From Streptomyces sp. CB02366 (lineage in GTDB: Bacteria > Actinomycetota > Actinomycetes > Streptomycetales > Streptomycetaceae): DNA of 64,000 nt. Each line of letters begins with the position of its first letter. Positions within the stretch are counted from its first letter, which is position 1. A program made the translations under genes and the position numbers. Where the stretch lies: positions 248,001 to 312,000 of the forward strand of contig NZ_LIVT01000002.1 of assembly GCF_001905905.1 (NCBI RefSeq). The letters are read 5' to 3'. The notes below the pieces were generated by a model, which was given only the letters and a program-made list of their open reading frames with translations, was not told the DNA's origin and made no database searches. Shown in pieces: positions 51,239 to 61,370 of this stretch.

Positions 51239-51958
51239 TCAGCCGCGTCCGACCGAGAGGCCGAGCCCGCCGGGACCGCCCAGGCCGCCGACCGGGTCGC
51301 GGCGCAGGGCGATCGAGCCGAACGGCGTCCGCAGCCGCAGCCAGCCGCCCGCCGAGAGCAGCGAGACGGGGAAGTCCGGGTCGGGGCGGAGGAAGCCGAG
51401 GGACTGCGCGGCGTGCACGGCGCGCAGGGGCAGCCCGGTCGCGCCGACCTGTCGCGACCAGATCTCGCGGCCCATGCGGTCCCGTTCGGCGCGGGTGCGC
51501 AGTTCGTCGGGGAGCGCCTCGTCCCGGGTGCGGAATTCGGCGACGGCCAGGCCGAGCGCGGTGCGCAGGGCATCGGGTCCGGGCAGCCCGGCCTCCTCCC
51601 GCCAGGGCCCCCGGGGCGGCAGGACGCCGGTCCAGGGCGGCCCGGTGACAGGAGCGGGCAGCGCACCGCCCGTACCGCTGGCGTCCTCCGTACCGGGGGC
51701 GGGGGCGTCGAGGGATTCCAGCAGCTCGCCGGCCGACACCGTGACGTCGAGCGTCGCGGGGCCGGCCAGGCGGGCCGTACGGATGGCGAGGACCTCGAAG
51801 GAGGGCGGGCGGCCGAACACGGCGAGCGCGTCGCCGCCGCCCGCCTGCAACCGGACCGCCGCGGCCCGGTCGTAGTGGAGCAGCCGGCCGAGGAAGGCGG
51901 CGAGATCCGCCGCCTCCCTCGCGTCGGCGAACCGCAGCGACTGCACGGGCACGGTCAT
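51239..51958 (-). CDS. Hypothetical protein (239 aa)
   Basis: Unrecognised cytoplasmic protein of 239 residues. The N-terminal part (SLRFADAREAADLAAFLGRLLHYD) is helical, followed by a beta-rich segment and a Pro/Gly-rich linker (around residues 88-120), then a second helical part (GREIWSRQVGATGLPLRAVHAAQ). No signal peptide, membrane segment or catalytic motif is visible. Its ATG overlaps the stop codon of the thioesterase gene (ATGA), making it the third gene of the ettA-thioesterase operon. It converges with the ABC ATPase gene. Confidence 0.68.
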   Translation of the reverse strand: MTVPVQSLRFADAREAADLAAFLGRLLHYDRAAAVRLQAGGGDALAVFGRPPSFEVLAIRTARLAGPATLDVTVSAGELLESLDAPAPGTEDASGTGGALPAPVTGPPWTGVLPPRGPWREEAGLPGPDALRTALGLAVAEFRTRDEALPDELRTRAERDRMGREIWSRQVGATGLPLRAVHAAQSLGFLRPDPDFPVSLLSAGGWLRLRTPFGSIALRRDPVGGLGGPGGLGLSVGRG

Positions 51959-52377
51959 GCCGCGGCGGGCTCTTCTGCCAGGTACTGCTGGAGGAAGAAC
52001 TTCTCCTCCGGGGTGATCCGCCGGGGCCGCCCGGCCGCGAGGTCGTAGGGCACGACGACGGTCGAGGCGCGTACGTACACCTGGTCGGGGTCCTTGACCT
52101 CGTAGGCGATCGTCAGCGACGCGGCACCGATCTTGGTGACCCAGGACTCGACGGTCACCGGCTCGTGCCGGTGGACCAGCGGCCGTACGTAGTCGATCTC
52201 GTGACGGGCCACGACGGACCCGCCCGAGAACGACGGCGAACCGTCCCCGGGCGCCAGCCGGAACATGAAGTCGATGCGCGCCTCCTCCAGGTAGCGGAGG
52301 AAGACCACGTTGTTGACGTGGCCGAAGGCGTCCATGTCCGACCAGCGCAGGGGGCAGCTGTAGAGGTGACGGGCCAA
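51955..52377 (-). CDS. Acyl-CoA thioesterase (4-hydroxybenzoyl-CoA thioesterase type, hotdog fold)
   Basis: A 140-residue single-hotdog thioesterase. The active-site strand and helix read WSDMDAFGHVNNVVFLRYLE, with the catalytic aspartate of the 4HBT family in DMDAFGHVN. The region VVARHEIDYVRPL is the conserved central sheet. It would hydrolyse an acyl-CoA; chain specificity is not visible. TTG 52377 is chosen (MARHLYSCPLRW) because it begins just before the fold and lies five bases after the ettA stop; GAGG is nine bases upstream. It is co-transcribed with ettA. Confidence 0.85.
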   Translation of the reverse strand: MARHLYSCPLRWSDMDAFGHVNNVVFLRYLEEARIDFMFRLAPGDGSPSFSGGSVVARHEIDYVRPLVHRHEPVTVESWVTKIGAASLTIAYEVKDPDQVYVRASTVVVPYDLAAGRPRRITPEEKFFLQQYLAEEPAAA

Positions 52378-52382
52378 GACGA

Positions 52383-54047
<1,665 letters not shown>

Positions 54048-54096
54048 GAGAAACCGTCCGGCAGCAATAGAGGTGTGGGCAGATACATCCATCTTG

Positions 54097-54144
54097 CCTG
54101 ACACCGGCCCCCGGACGGAAACCCGTCCGGGGGCCGGTGTCAGG
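54097..54144 (-). terminator. Very strong terminator after the thioester-domain gene
   Basis: A perfect 22-base stem (54097-54118 with 54123-54144) closes an AAAC tetraloop, about 30 bases after the stop codon on the minus strand and before ettA. Confidence 0.93.
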
Positions 54145-54172
54145 GCGGCGGCGGGCGGCCGGGCCCGGACGC

Positions 54173-55666
54173 TCACTCACCGTCGGTGTGCGGCTGCTTC
54201 CTGCGGAGGAGGAAGACCGCGCCGCCGCCCACGACGAGCAGGCCGATGGCGACGGCCGCGACCATCGAGGTGGCACTGGAACCGCCGGTCGCGGCGAGGT
54301 CGCCCTCCAGCCCCGCCGTGCCGGAGCCGGTGGTGGCGGGGACGGACCGCTGGGCGCTTTGAGTACCGACGTCGTTGCCCGCGCCGGCCGTCTCCTCGCC
54401 CTCCTCCTCCAGGACGCTGCCGCTGGTGGCGCAGTCCAGCACCCCGGTGAAGGTACGGCTGAACCCGGCGGCCCCGGTGATGGTGACGTCGTACGCCTGG
54501 TCCTCGGCGACCGGGACCGTCACCGTGCGGGTCTCCCCGGCGGCGACGGTGTGCTCGGCCCCGGCCAGCTCGAAGGTGAACGGCTCGTCGCCCCGGTTGG
54601 CGGCCGTGACGTCCACCCCGCCCTCGGCGCAGTTCTTCCGGGCGGTCAGCGCGGGAGCGGCGCCGGTCTCGGCCCAGGTGGCGGTGGCGCGGGCGGAGAC
54701 AGTGGATTCGCTGGACCCGGCCAGGATCTGGGTCTGGGTGCGGCCGGCCCCGGCGAAGGCCCGGCCGACCGGCACGGAGGTGGTGGCCTGGACGCCCAGG
54801 GAGGCGGTGCCGTCGCCGGCGCCCTTCGGCACGTCGAAGTAGAGGCGGTCCCCGTCCGTCGCGTCGGTGACGGGGGCGCCCTTCTCGTCGGTGATCCGGA
54901 CTCCGCCGGCCGCCGCGCCGGCGGGGGGCGCCACCGAGACCTGGTCCGCGTCGGTGCGTACGGTCACGGGGCCGAGCCGCTCGCCGGCCCGGCCCGAGAC
55001 GGCGGCCGGTTCCAGGGTCAGCGAGGGCCGGGGCTCCTTCACCGTGCGCGCGCTGCGGTGCAGCCAGTCGGCGAGCTTCTCCGCCTGCTTGTCCGCCGCG
55101 GTGACGTCGGCGCCGTCCGAGTAGCGCCAGATGGCGACCTGGGTCCCGGCGGCGGCGGTCCGCTCGGTCAGCGGACCGGTGCCCGCCGCCTTCGCGAGCG
55201 CGGCCAGGTCGTCGACCCGCGGGTAGGAGTGCTGGAGGATCCAGCGGATCTTCCCCGCGTCCCGGTTGCTGTTGAGCGAGGTCTCGGCCCAGGGGGTCTC
55301 CAGGTACTTCGCCTGGTCCTGGGTGGGGTTGTGGAGGTCGATGCAGTAGGTCTTGAGCTTGCCGCCGCCGTCCACCGTCATCTCGAAGAGCCCGGCGGGG
55401 ACCTCCTGGGTCCGGTCGGGTGCGCCGTTCCTCCCCTTGACGCGGAGCACGGCGCTGTCGAAGGTCTTCAGCCCGTCGAGCACCGCGGCCGCGCCGCCGT
55501 GGTGGCGGCCCGGGTCGTCCGCCGCCGCCGGCCCCGCGCCCACGAGCACGGTCGCCGCGACGAGGCCGGAGAGCAGCAGCGCGGCGGCCGGGCGGCGGAT
55601 TCCGCGTCCGGGGGACGCCCCCGTCGTGCCGGACGGCGCAGCGGACCCTGAAGACGCAGAAAACAC
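54173..55666 (-). CDS. Cys-Gln thioester-domain surface protein with LAxTG sorting signal
   Basis: Cell-wall-anchored protein of 497 residues. GTG 55666 has GAGGGG six bases upstream. A signal peptide ([20 protein letters not shown], cut near AAADD) is followed by a thioester domain with Cys108 in YCIDLHNPT and Gln176 in TQVAIWRYSDG, the Cys-Gln pair that forms an internal thioester able to bond covalently to target amines. Two beta-domains follow. The C-terminus has LAATG (457-461), a hydrophobic helix and RRK, the class-E sortase signal of Streptomyces. It probably decorates aerial hyphae or spores. It lies downstream of ssbB and dynAB on the same strand. Confidence 0.9.
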   Translation of the reverse strand: MFSASSGSAAPSGTTGASPGRGIRRPAAALLLSGLVAATVLVGAGPAAADDPGRHHGGAAAVLDGLKTFDSAVLRVKGRNGAPDRTQEVPAGLFEMTVDGGGKLKTYCIDLHNPTQDQAKYLETPWAETSLNSNRDAGKIRWILQHSYPRVDDLAALAKAAGTGPLTERTAAAGTQVAIWRYSDGADVTAADKQAEKLADWLHRSARTVKEPRPSLTLEPAAVSGRAGERLGPVTVRTDADQVSVAPPAGAAAGGVRITDEKGAPVTDATDGDRLYFDVPKGAGDGTASLGVQATTSVPVGRAFAGAGRTQTQILAGSSESTVSARATATWAETGAAPALTARKNCAEGGVDVTAANRGDEPFTFELAGAEHTVAAGETRTVTVPVAEDQAYDVTITGAAGFSRTFTGVLDCATSGSVLEEEGEETAGAGNDVGTQSAQRSVPATTGSGTAGLEGDLAATGGSSATSMVAAVAIGLLVVGGGAVFLLRRKQPHTDGE

Positions 55667-55804
55667 AGAATTCCCCTCCGGGCGAGGCCCTGGCGCGTGG
55701 TGCGCGTGTGGGGAATGCCTCGCCAGCAGACCCAAGTGACCCGTGAGCAGTGGAATCCTAAAGAACGGGCGAAGGTGCGTCCCCCGTACCGCCCTCCACC
55801 AACC

Positions 55805-55819
55805 ATTCCGAATCGGAAT
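55805..55819. promoter_or_regulatory. 15-bp palindrome upstream of the thioester-domain gene
   Basis: ATTCCGAATCGGAAT (7+1+7) lies about 140 bases upstream of the start and within 40 bases of the ssbB stop codon. It is far less GC-rich than its surroundings. It is a plausible regulator site in the gap 55667-55853. Confidence 0.4.
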
Positions 55820-55853
55820 CGTTATCCCCGGACACCCTCCCGGAACAGCCTTT

Positions 55854-56315
55854 TCAAGACACCGCGGCCGGGGCGGCGGCGTGTTCCAGCTGTTTCGACG
55901 CACCTTTCGCGTCGCCCTCCGTGACTCGCTCCGGACGCACCGTCAGATCGCTTTCCGGTCGGGCCGTCCGGCGGAAGGCGGTCGTGCCCCGGCTCAGGTC
56001 GTGGCCGACGGCGATGGCCTCGACGTCGACGAACGTACGCCGCTGACCGGCCTGTTCCTCCTCGCGCACCTTCAACCGGCCGTGCACCAGCAGAGGTTCC
56101 CCCACCGAAACGGAAGCGGCGAGATGGGCGGCGAGCGCCCGCCAGGACCAGACGGTGTAGAAGCTGGTGCGACCGTCCGCCCAGAGTTGTTTCTCGCGAT
56201 CCCAGCGCCGCGGAGTCACCGCGAAACGGAATCGCGCCATTCCTCCGGTGGCCGTCTCCCGGAACTCCACCGCCGTCGCGGCGTTACCCACCAGGGTCAC
56301 CAAGGTCTCGTTCAT
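55854..56315 (-). CDS. ssbB: Single-stranded DNA-binding protein, second paralogue (SsbB)
   Basis: OB-fold ssDNA-binding protein of 153 residues. It begins MNETLVTLVGNAATAVEF and has FRFAVTPRRWD, FYTVWSWRALA and the LLVHGRLKVRE strand typical of bacterial SSB. It lacks the acidic DDDIPF-like C-terminal tip: the tail is ..KQLEHAAAPAAVS, as expected for the short second SSB paralogue. In S. coelicolor SsbB acts in chromosome segregation during sporulation (established knowledge). It follows the dynB gene after about 130 bases, fitting a sporulation locus. Confidence 0.92.
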   Translation of the reverse strand: MNETLVTLVGNAATAVEFRETATGGMARFRFAVTPRRWDREKQLWADGRTSFYTVWSWRALAAHLAASVSVGEPLLVHGRLKVREEEQAGQRRTFVDVEAIAVGHDLSRGTTAFRRTARPESDLTVRPERVTEGDAKGASKQLEHAAAPAAVS

Positions 56316-56445
56316 TTCCCGCCCCCGCTTTCCTTGTCGCACGGCTTCCCACGGCGTCGTACCGCTTCGCACGGCGTCGGGCGGCGCCGTGCCGCGTGGG
56401 ACTCCATGGTGGACGCCGGACGGGAATCGCGTCGGAGCCTGTGGA

Positions 56446-58296
56446 CTACCGGCCGGTTGTGGAGAACTCCGTCACCGTCACGTACCGCTCGCGCACTTCC
56501 CGGTACCGGGCCAGCTCGGCCGAGACCGGGTCCAGCACCCTGGCCCGGCCGCATCCGGCCGCCGCCTCGCGCAGCCGCCGTTCGGCGTCCTGCCCGTACC
56601 GCCTGGCCGGCCCCCGGATCGCGGCGGCGCAGGCCCACTCCACCAGCGGGCCGCCGACGACTCCGGCCAGCATGACGAGGGCGGGGACGACGAGCCCCGG
56701 CTCCAGGACCCCGACGATCTGGCCGACCAGCCACAGGCCGCCGAAGATCTGCAGGAGCGTCATCGACGCCTGGGCCAGCACGGCGGCCGGCCACCACGCG
56801 GGCCGGGGCGGCTTGGCCGGCCGCCCGCCGGGCAGAGCGCCGCCGGCCGTGTTCCGCCCCGTCTCCGTCCCCCCGCCCCGCTTGCCGGCTCCGGGGGCCC
56901 CGGCCTTGACCGCCAGATCGTCCAGCGCCTCGGACAGCCCCTGCGCCCCGGTGAACGCGGCCTCGCGCACCGCCTGCGCCCAGGGGCCGGGCAGCCCGCC
57001 CGCCGCGTCGTCCGCGACGATCCGCACCGCCTGCTCGACCCGCTGCCGGGCCGTCGGCTCCTCCTCGGGCGGGGTGAGCGCCTGGCCCATCCGGTCCAGG
57101 CTGCCGGGCAGGCCCCGGTTCTCGTACCAGCGCCAGAGCCTCAGCCACGGCGTCCCGCAGGCCCGGCTCGCGTTCCTGCGCCACTCGCGCTCGGCGGCCT
57201 GTCCGGCGGCGGTCGCGCCGACCGCCTCGGCCAGCCGGTCGGTGAACTCCTCGCGCGCCGACTCCCCGAGACCGGGACGGCCCTCCGCCACGTACACCGG
57301 GCGCAGCCGTCCCGCCGCCGCGTCGATGTCGGCGGAGAGGCGGCGGGCGGCGGCGGTGCGGTCCTGGACGAAGCGGCCGATCAGCTCGCGGAGCTCGGGC
57401 ACCCCGTCGCCGGTGAGCGCGGACAGGGACATGACGGTGGCGCCGGGTTCGCCGTGCTCGCCGAGGGCGATGCCGTCCTCGTCGAGGAGGCGGCGCAGGT
57501 CGTCGAGGACGAGGTCGGCCGCCTCCCCGGGCAGCCGGTCGGTCTGGTTGAGGACGACGAAGGTGACCTCCGCATAGCCGGCGAGCGGGCGCAGGTAGCG
57601 CTCGTGGAGCGCCGCGTCGGCGTACTTCTCCGGGTCGACGACCCAGATCACCGCGTCGACCAGGGCCAGGACCCGGTCCACCTGTTCGCGGTGCTCGGTG
57701 GCGGCCGAGTCGTGGTCGGGCAGGTCGACCAGGACGAGCCCCTGCAACGCCTCGTCAAAGGCGGCGGGGCCGGGGTGGGGCCGGCGGCGCAGCCGGCCGG
57801 GGACGGCCAGGCGGTCCAGCAGCCCGGCGGCCCCGTCGGTCCAACTGCACGCGATGGGCTGGGAGGTGGTGGGGCGGCGCAGCCCGGTGTCGGAGATCGG
57901 CGCCCCGGCGAGCGCGTTGAACAGGGTCGACTTTCCGCTGCCGGTGGCGCCCGCGACGGCGATGACCGTGTGCCGGGAGGAGAGCCGCTGCCGGGCGGCG
58001 GCCTCGTCGAGCACGCGTCCCGCCTCGGCGAGGGTCTCCCGGTCGAGCCGGGCGCGGGAGAGGCCGACGAGTTCGCGCAGGGCGTCGAGCCGGGTGGGCA
58101 GCGGCCCCCCGGCGGGGGCGTACGCCTCGACCTGGAGGTCCGCCTCGTCGTCGTCGGGTGTGCGGGGGGCGGGGTCGGCGGCCCGGCGGGTCCTGGCCGC
58201 CGCCGCGCGACGGGCGATGAGCCCGTCGTCCCAGCGCCCGTCGCGCTTGCGCGTGCCGCTGCCCTTGCTCTGGTCCTCGTCCGTGACGGCAGTCAT
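56446..58296 (-). CDS. dynB: Dynamin-like GTPase DynB, with two C-terminal membrane helices
   Basis: Dynamin-superfamily protein of 616 residues. The GTPase has G1 GATGSGKS (116-123), G3 DLPD and G4 NQTD, an all-helical middle and two predicted helices at about residues 500-555 ([39 protein letters not shown]). Streptomyces DynA and DynB stabilise FtsZ rings at sporulation septa; DynB is the membrane-spanning partner (established). Its start overlaps the dynA stop by ATGA. A 130-base gap with short CACGGCGTCG direct repeats separates it from ssbB. Start ATG 58296. Confidence 0.9.
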   Translation of the reverse strand: MTAVTDEDQSKGSGTRKRDGRWDDGLIARRAAAARTRRAADPAPRTPDDDEADLQVEAYAPAGGPLPTRLDALRELVGLSRARLDRETLAEAGRVLDEAAARQRLSSRHTVIAVAGATGSGKSTLFNALAGAPISDTGLRRPTTSQPIACSWTDGAAGLLDRLAVPGRLRRRPHPGPAAFDEALQGLVLVDLPDHDSAATEHREQVDRVLALVDAVIWVVDPEKYADAALHERYLRPLAGYAEVTFVVLNQTDRLPGEAADLVLDDLRRLLDEDGIALGEHGEPGATVMSLSALTGDGVPELRELIGRFVQDRTAAARRLSADIDAAAGRLRPVYVAEGRPGLGESAREEFTDRLAEAVGATAAGQAAEREWRRNASRACGTPWLRLWRWYENRGLPGSLDRMGQALTPPEEEPTARQRVEQAVRIVADDAAGGLPGPWAQAVREAAFTGAQGLSEALDDLAVKAGAPGAGKRGGGTETGRNTAGGALPGGRPAKPPRPAWWPAAVLAQASMTLLQIFGGLWLVGQIVGVLEPGLVVPALVMLAGVVGGPLVEWACAAAIRGPARRYGQDAERRLREAAAGCGRARVLDPVSAELARYREVRERYVTVTEFSTTGR

Positions 58297-59936
58297 CGCT
58301 GCCACCTCTCCTTCTGCAGTACGGAAAGCGCGGCGATCAGTTCGGCCTGGGGCTCGGGGGCGACGTCGAGCGCGTCGAGCGGGGCGAGGCGGCGGTCGCG
58401 TTCGCCGCCGAGGACCTGGTCGAGGTAGGTCGTCAGCAGCTCGCCCCCCTTGTCGCGCAGGCGCAGCGCGCCCTGGACGCCGATGCGTTCGGCGAGCTGC
58501 TCCCCCGCCGCGCGGGCGCGCCGCCCTCCGAGGAGGGCGGCGGCGAGCAGGGCGGCGACGTTCTCGGGGGCGGGAGCGACGCTGCGGTCGAGCCGGCGCA
58601 CCTCCTCCTCGGCCAGCTCCTCCAGGACCCGTCGCCACCGGCGTACGGCGACGGCGATCCGCCCTTCGACGTCCTCGGCGGGGCCCCAGCCCCCGGCCTC
58701 CCGCCCGGCGTCCTCGAAGCGGAAGCGGCTCCCGGCGGGTTCGCGGCGCCACTGGGTCCGGATCTGTTCGTCGGCGGCGGAGACCGAGCACTGGAGCAGG
58801 GCCGCCAGGCTGTCGACCAGGGCGTCGAGGAGTTCCTCGGGCGAGCTGTAGAGCGGGAAGCCGCGCCAGCGGGTCCGCGCGCCGCCGGAGAGGACCGCGC
58901 CGTTCTTGAGCCGCCGGCGGATGCGGGCGGCCTCCTTGCCGTACGCCTCCTCGACCACGCCGGTCAGCCGTACGGAGGCGGCGTACTGGGCGGCGACGGC
59001 GGAGGCCAGGGCGGGCACCCGCACGGTGAGCGACTCGATGACGCCGGAGGCGGTGCGCCCCACGGCCTGCTGCCGGGCGGCGGGGTCCTGGGCCCGGTGG
59101 GCGAGCCAGGCGCGCAGCGGGGCGACGGCGCTGGCGGGGAGGAGCCCGCTGCCGCCGCCGGTGGACTCGGGCAGTTCGGGGATGGTGAACCGGGGCACCT
59201 CCCCGAGTCCGGCCCGGGTCAGCAGCGCGGCGTACTGCCGGGAGACCTCGGCGATCACCTGGTGGGGCACCCGGTCGAGGACGGTGACGAGGGCGGCGTC
59301 GTACTCCTTCGCGGTACGCAGCAGGTGCCAGGGCACCGCGTCGGCGTAGCGGGAGGCGGTGGTGACCATCACCCAGACGTCGGCGGCGCAGAGGAGTTCG
59401 GCGGCGAGGACGCGGTTGCGCACGACGAGGGAGTCGATGTCGGGGGCGTCCAGGAGCGCGAGTCCCCGGGGCAGGCTGACCGCGGTCTCCACCCGCAGGG
59501 CGTCCTCCCCGTCCCCGCCCCGCGCGGCGAGGTCGTCCAGCCCGTCCGGGTCGGCCGTCTGCCCCGGGGGCAGCCAGATCCGGGTGAGCTGCGGCAGCAC
59601 GCGCGCCCCGGCGAACCAGTGGTGGTCGTCCGGGTGGCAGACCAGCACCGGGGTCCGGGTGGTGGGCCGCAGCACCCCGGCCTCGCTGACCCGGCATCCC
59701 ACCAGGGAATTGACCAGGGTGGACTTCCCGGCCCCGGTGGATCCGCCGATCACGGCGAGCAGCGGCGCCTCGGGGTCCTTGAGGCGCGGCAGGAGGTAGT
59801 CGTCGAGCTGGGCGAGGAGTTCGGCCCGGGTCTGCCGGGCGCGTTCGGCCCCCGGCAGGGGCAGGGGGAGGCGCACGGCGGCGACACGGTCGCGCAGGGC
59901 GGAAAGTGCGTCGATGAGCTGAGGCCGTACGTCCAT
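58293..59936 (-). CDS. dynA: Dynamin-like GTPase DynA
   Basis: Partner GTPase of DynB, 547 residues and without obvious membrane helices. G1 is GGSTGAGKS (64-72), G3 DAPDID; G4 is degenerate (TVLDRVP), common for the DynA branch. The rest is helical. In Streptomyces DynA acts with DynB in sporulation-specific cell division. ATG 59936 is chosen ([11 protein letters not shown]); the ribosome-binding site is weak (GTGGTGA), and GTG codons just upstream are in frame. It is the first gene of the minus-strand unit dynA-dynB, probably extending to ssbB. Confidence 0.88.
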   Translation of the reverse strand: MDVRPQLIDALSALRDRVAAVRLPLPLPGAERARQTRAELLAQLDDYLLPRLKDPEAPLLAVIGGSTGAGKSTLVNSLVGCRVSEAGVLRPTTRTPVLVCHPDDHHWFAGARVLPQLTRIWLPPGQTADPDGLDDLAARGGDGEDALRVETAVSLPRGLALLDAPDIDSLVVRNRVLAAELLCAADVWVMVTTASRYADAVPWHLLRTAKEYDAALVTVLDRVPHQVIAEVSRQYAALLTRAGLGEVPRFTIPELPESTGGGSGLLPASAVAPLRAWLAHRAQDPAARQQAVGRTASGVIESLTVRVPALASAVAAQYAASVRLTGVVEEAYGKEAARIRRRLKNGAVLSGGARTRWRGFPLYSSPEELLDALVDSLAALLQCSVSAADEQIRTQWRREPAGSRFRFEDAGREAGGWGPAEDVEGRIAVAVRRWRRVLEELAEEEVRRLDRSVAPAPENVAALLAAALLGGRRARAAGEQLAERIGVQGALRLRDKGGELLTTYLDQVLGGERDRRLAPLDALDVAPEPQAELIAALSVLQKERWQR

Positions 59937-60242
59937 GGTCACCACATGTGAAGAATGCCCAATTTTGAAGCCTTTTTGAAGCGTATGGGCCTCTCTGCGC
60001 GGCGGTTCCACCCTCTTGACAGAGGCCGGACAGAGGGGGCGGGCGGGGCGGAGGCATAACGAGTGCACAACACCCGGCGCGAGGGGAGCGAAAACCGGTG
60101 CAGGAATCGCACCTACCTGCGATTATCGGTTCGCTTCACCGAACCTCCACATCGTGCCACGCAGGTGAAGCAACCGGGTCCAGACGATCGGAGCTCTATC
60201 CTTGTCCCGGCACGGCCAGGGAACCACCGATCAGGACACCCG
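59937..60242. other. dynA promoter region and tRNA upstream region
   Basis: A 306-base gap. It contains the AT-rich direct repeats listed separately and, nearer the tRNA, an inverted repeat GGTTCG (60128-60133) / CGAACC (60140-60145). I see no gene here: the open frames have poor codon character. Confidence 0.4.
59963..59982. promoter_or_regulatory. Two TTTTGAAGC direct repeats upstream of dynA
   Basis: TTTTGAAGC at 59963-59971 and 59974-59982, exactly one helical turn (11 bases) apart, about 30-45 bases upstream of the dynA start. It is an unusually AT-rich patch. Head-to-tail AT-rich repeats are how the developmental regulator BldC binds (established), so a BldC or similar site is possible; this is inference. 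Confidence 0.4.
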
Positions 60243-60318
60243 GCCCCCGTAGCTCAGTGGATAGAGCAGGCGCCTTCTAAGCGCTTGGCCGCAGGTTCGA
60301 GTCCTGCCGGGGGCGCCA
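60243..60318 (+). tRNA. tRNA-Arg (anticodon TCT), CCA encoded
   Basis: Complete cloverleaf: acceptor GCCCCCG (60243-60249) with CGGGGGC (60308-60314), D-arm AGCTCAGTGGATAGAGC, anticodon stem GGCGC/GCGCT around loop CTTCTAA (anticodon TCT, reads AGA), 5-base variable loop, T-arm GCAGG-TTCGAGT-CCTGC, discriminator G and encoded CCA (60316-60318). No integrase or attachment-site repeat is visible downstream. Confidence 0.97.
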
Positions 60319-60320
60319 CC

Positions 60321-60345
60321 GACGTCGCACCAGACAGGCGACGTC
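60321..60345 (+). terminator. tRNA-Arg terminator
   Basis: GACGTCGC (60321-60328) pairs perfectly with GCGACGTC (60338-60345) across a 9-base loop, three bases after the tRNA CCA, followed by TTCG. Confidence 0.6.
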
Positions 60346-60525
60346 TTCGCAGGTCGGACTATGCCTGTTCGGCCTTCGAGATGAATCGGGCCTTCGCGCT
60401 CCGCCGGCGCGGGAGTCCGGCCGACACCGGCGTAAGCCGGCTTCCCACCGGCGTCCGCCCCTCCATGTGCCCCCCAGAACCAGGCTTTCCGGGGAGCCGC
60501 TCCAGCCCCTCCCGAGCACAGGGAA

Positions 60526-60565
60526 GCGGCCCCGGAACCCCCTCTTCACAGCGTTCCGGGGCCGC
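60526..60565. terminator. Strong hairpin terminator of the MarR-like gene
   Basis: A perfect 13-base stem (60526-60538 with 60553-60565) with a 14-base loop lies 50 bases downstream of the minus-strand regulator gene. The segment 60346-60525 before it shows no gene. Confidence 0.8.
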
Positions 60566-60615
60566 CCTTCACGCCTCCGCCTTCGTTCCGCACCGGCGCT
60601 GTCGGCGCGGAACGG

Positions 60616-61080
60616 TCAGGCGGGCAGATCGCCGTCGCCGCCGAGGTTGGCGACCATGCGCCGAAGGACGTTGACCGTGGTCACGAAGTCGGCCGTGTCG
60701 ACGCCTTCGTGTATCCGCCGGTGCATGTGCGCGTTGCGCTCCGCGGCCCGGATGCGCCCCGCCTCTCCCGCCTCGGTCAGCGTCATGCCTTGTGCGTCCT
60801 CGGTCAGCCAGCCACGGTCGGCCAGATCGTCGAAGACGCCGTCGAAGTCGATCCCGAGGTCGTCCCATTCCGCCAGCCGCTCCGTCAGCGCCGCACGGGT
60901 CCACCTGCCCGGCTTTCCCGCCACGTGGTTCAGCGTCCACCAATGGGGCTGGGTGAGACCCTCCACCGCCAACTGCTCGCGCAGAGCGCCGACCACCAGC
61001 CGACACGCCACGCCCGTCCACGCCCCGATGGGCTGCGCGGCCAACTCCCGCTGCGAGTACTCCTTGAGCACCACGTTCAC
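60616..61080 (-). CDS. MarR-like winged-helix transcriptional regulator
   Basis: DNA-binding protein of 154 residues. The layout is MarR-like: an N-terminal dimer helix (GAWTGVACRLVVGALREQLA), a recognition region (QPHWWTLNHVAGKPGRWTRAALTERLAEW), wing and C-terminal helix (HMHRRIHEGVDTADFVTTVNVLRRMVANL). The GRWTRAALTERLA stretch with DDLADRGWLTEDAQGMTLTEAGEAGR is the winged helix. GTG 61080 is chosen (AGGAGGGG upstream); a further GTG six bases on is in frame. An inverted repeat in its promoter suggests autoregulation. It is divergent from the acylase gene. Ligand unknown. Confidence 0.78.
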   Translation of the reverse strand: MNVVLKEYSQRELAAQPIGAWTGVACRLVVGALREQLAVEGLTQPHWWTLNHVAGKPGRWTRAALTERLAEWDDLGIDFDGVFDDLADRGWLTEDAQGMTLTEAGEAGRIRAAERNAHMHRRIHEGVDTADFVTTVNVLRRMVANLGGDGDLPA

Positions 61081-61114
61081 GTTCCCCTCCTCGTGATCGA
61101 CGGAACACGAGCAA

Positions 61115-61143
61115 CGTAGAACCTCAAGAACAGTTGAGGTCAA
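61115..61143 (-). promoter_or_regulatory. Candidate promoter and MarR-type operator of the regulator
   Basis: On the minus strand TTGACC (61143-61138) and TCTACG (61120-61115) are 17 bases apart. The inverted repeat ACCTCAA-6 nt-TTGAGGT (61121-61140) fills the spacer and part of the -35. It lies 41 bases upstream of the start, the usual place for autorepression by a MarR-type protein. Confidence 0.5.
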
Positions 61144-61370
61144 GGCGGACCCGTCGGCTCCTGAGCGGCTCCCGCGGGAACGGGACGGCCCGCCACGCGA
61201 CGGCGGTGTCCCCCGAGAGCCTCCAGCACCTGCCGCAGCCCCTCGGCGGTGCTCGCGGCCAGGTCGCGGTCCGCGGCGGTGGGCCACGCGCCGATCATCG
61301 AGATTTCATCGCTCCTCCTTAGCGTGAATCCGTTCGGAACGACGGGCTGCACCCGAGGGGGAGGACGGCG

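Noticed and set aside
60277..60549. 90-codon minus-strand frame overlapping the tRNA
   Set aside because: It runs antisense through the tRNA-Arg gene, and part of its translation is the usual antisense-of-tRNA peptide often mis-annotated as protein.
60243..60615. tRNA-Arg as an integration site of a prophage or ICE
   Set aside because: No integrase, excisionase or second copy of the tRNA 3' end is visible. The flanks carry a terminator and ordinary chromosomal genes.
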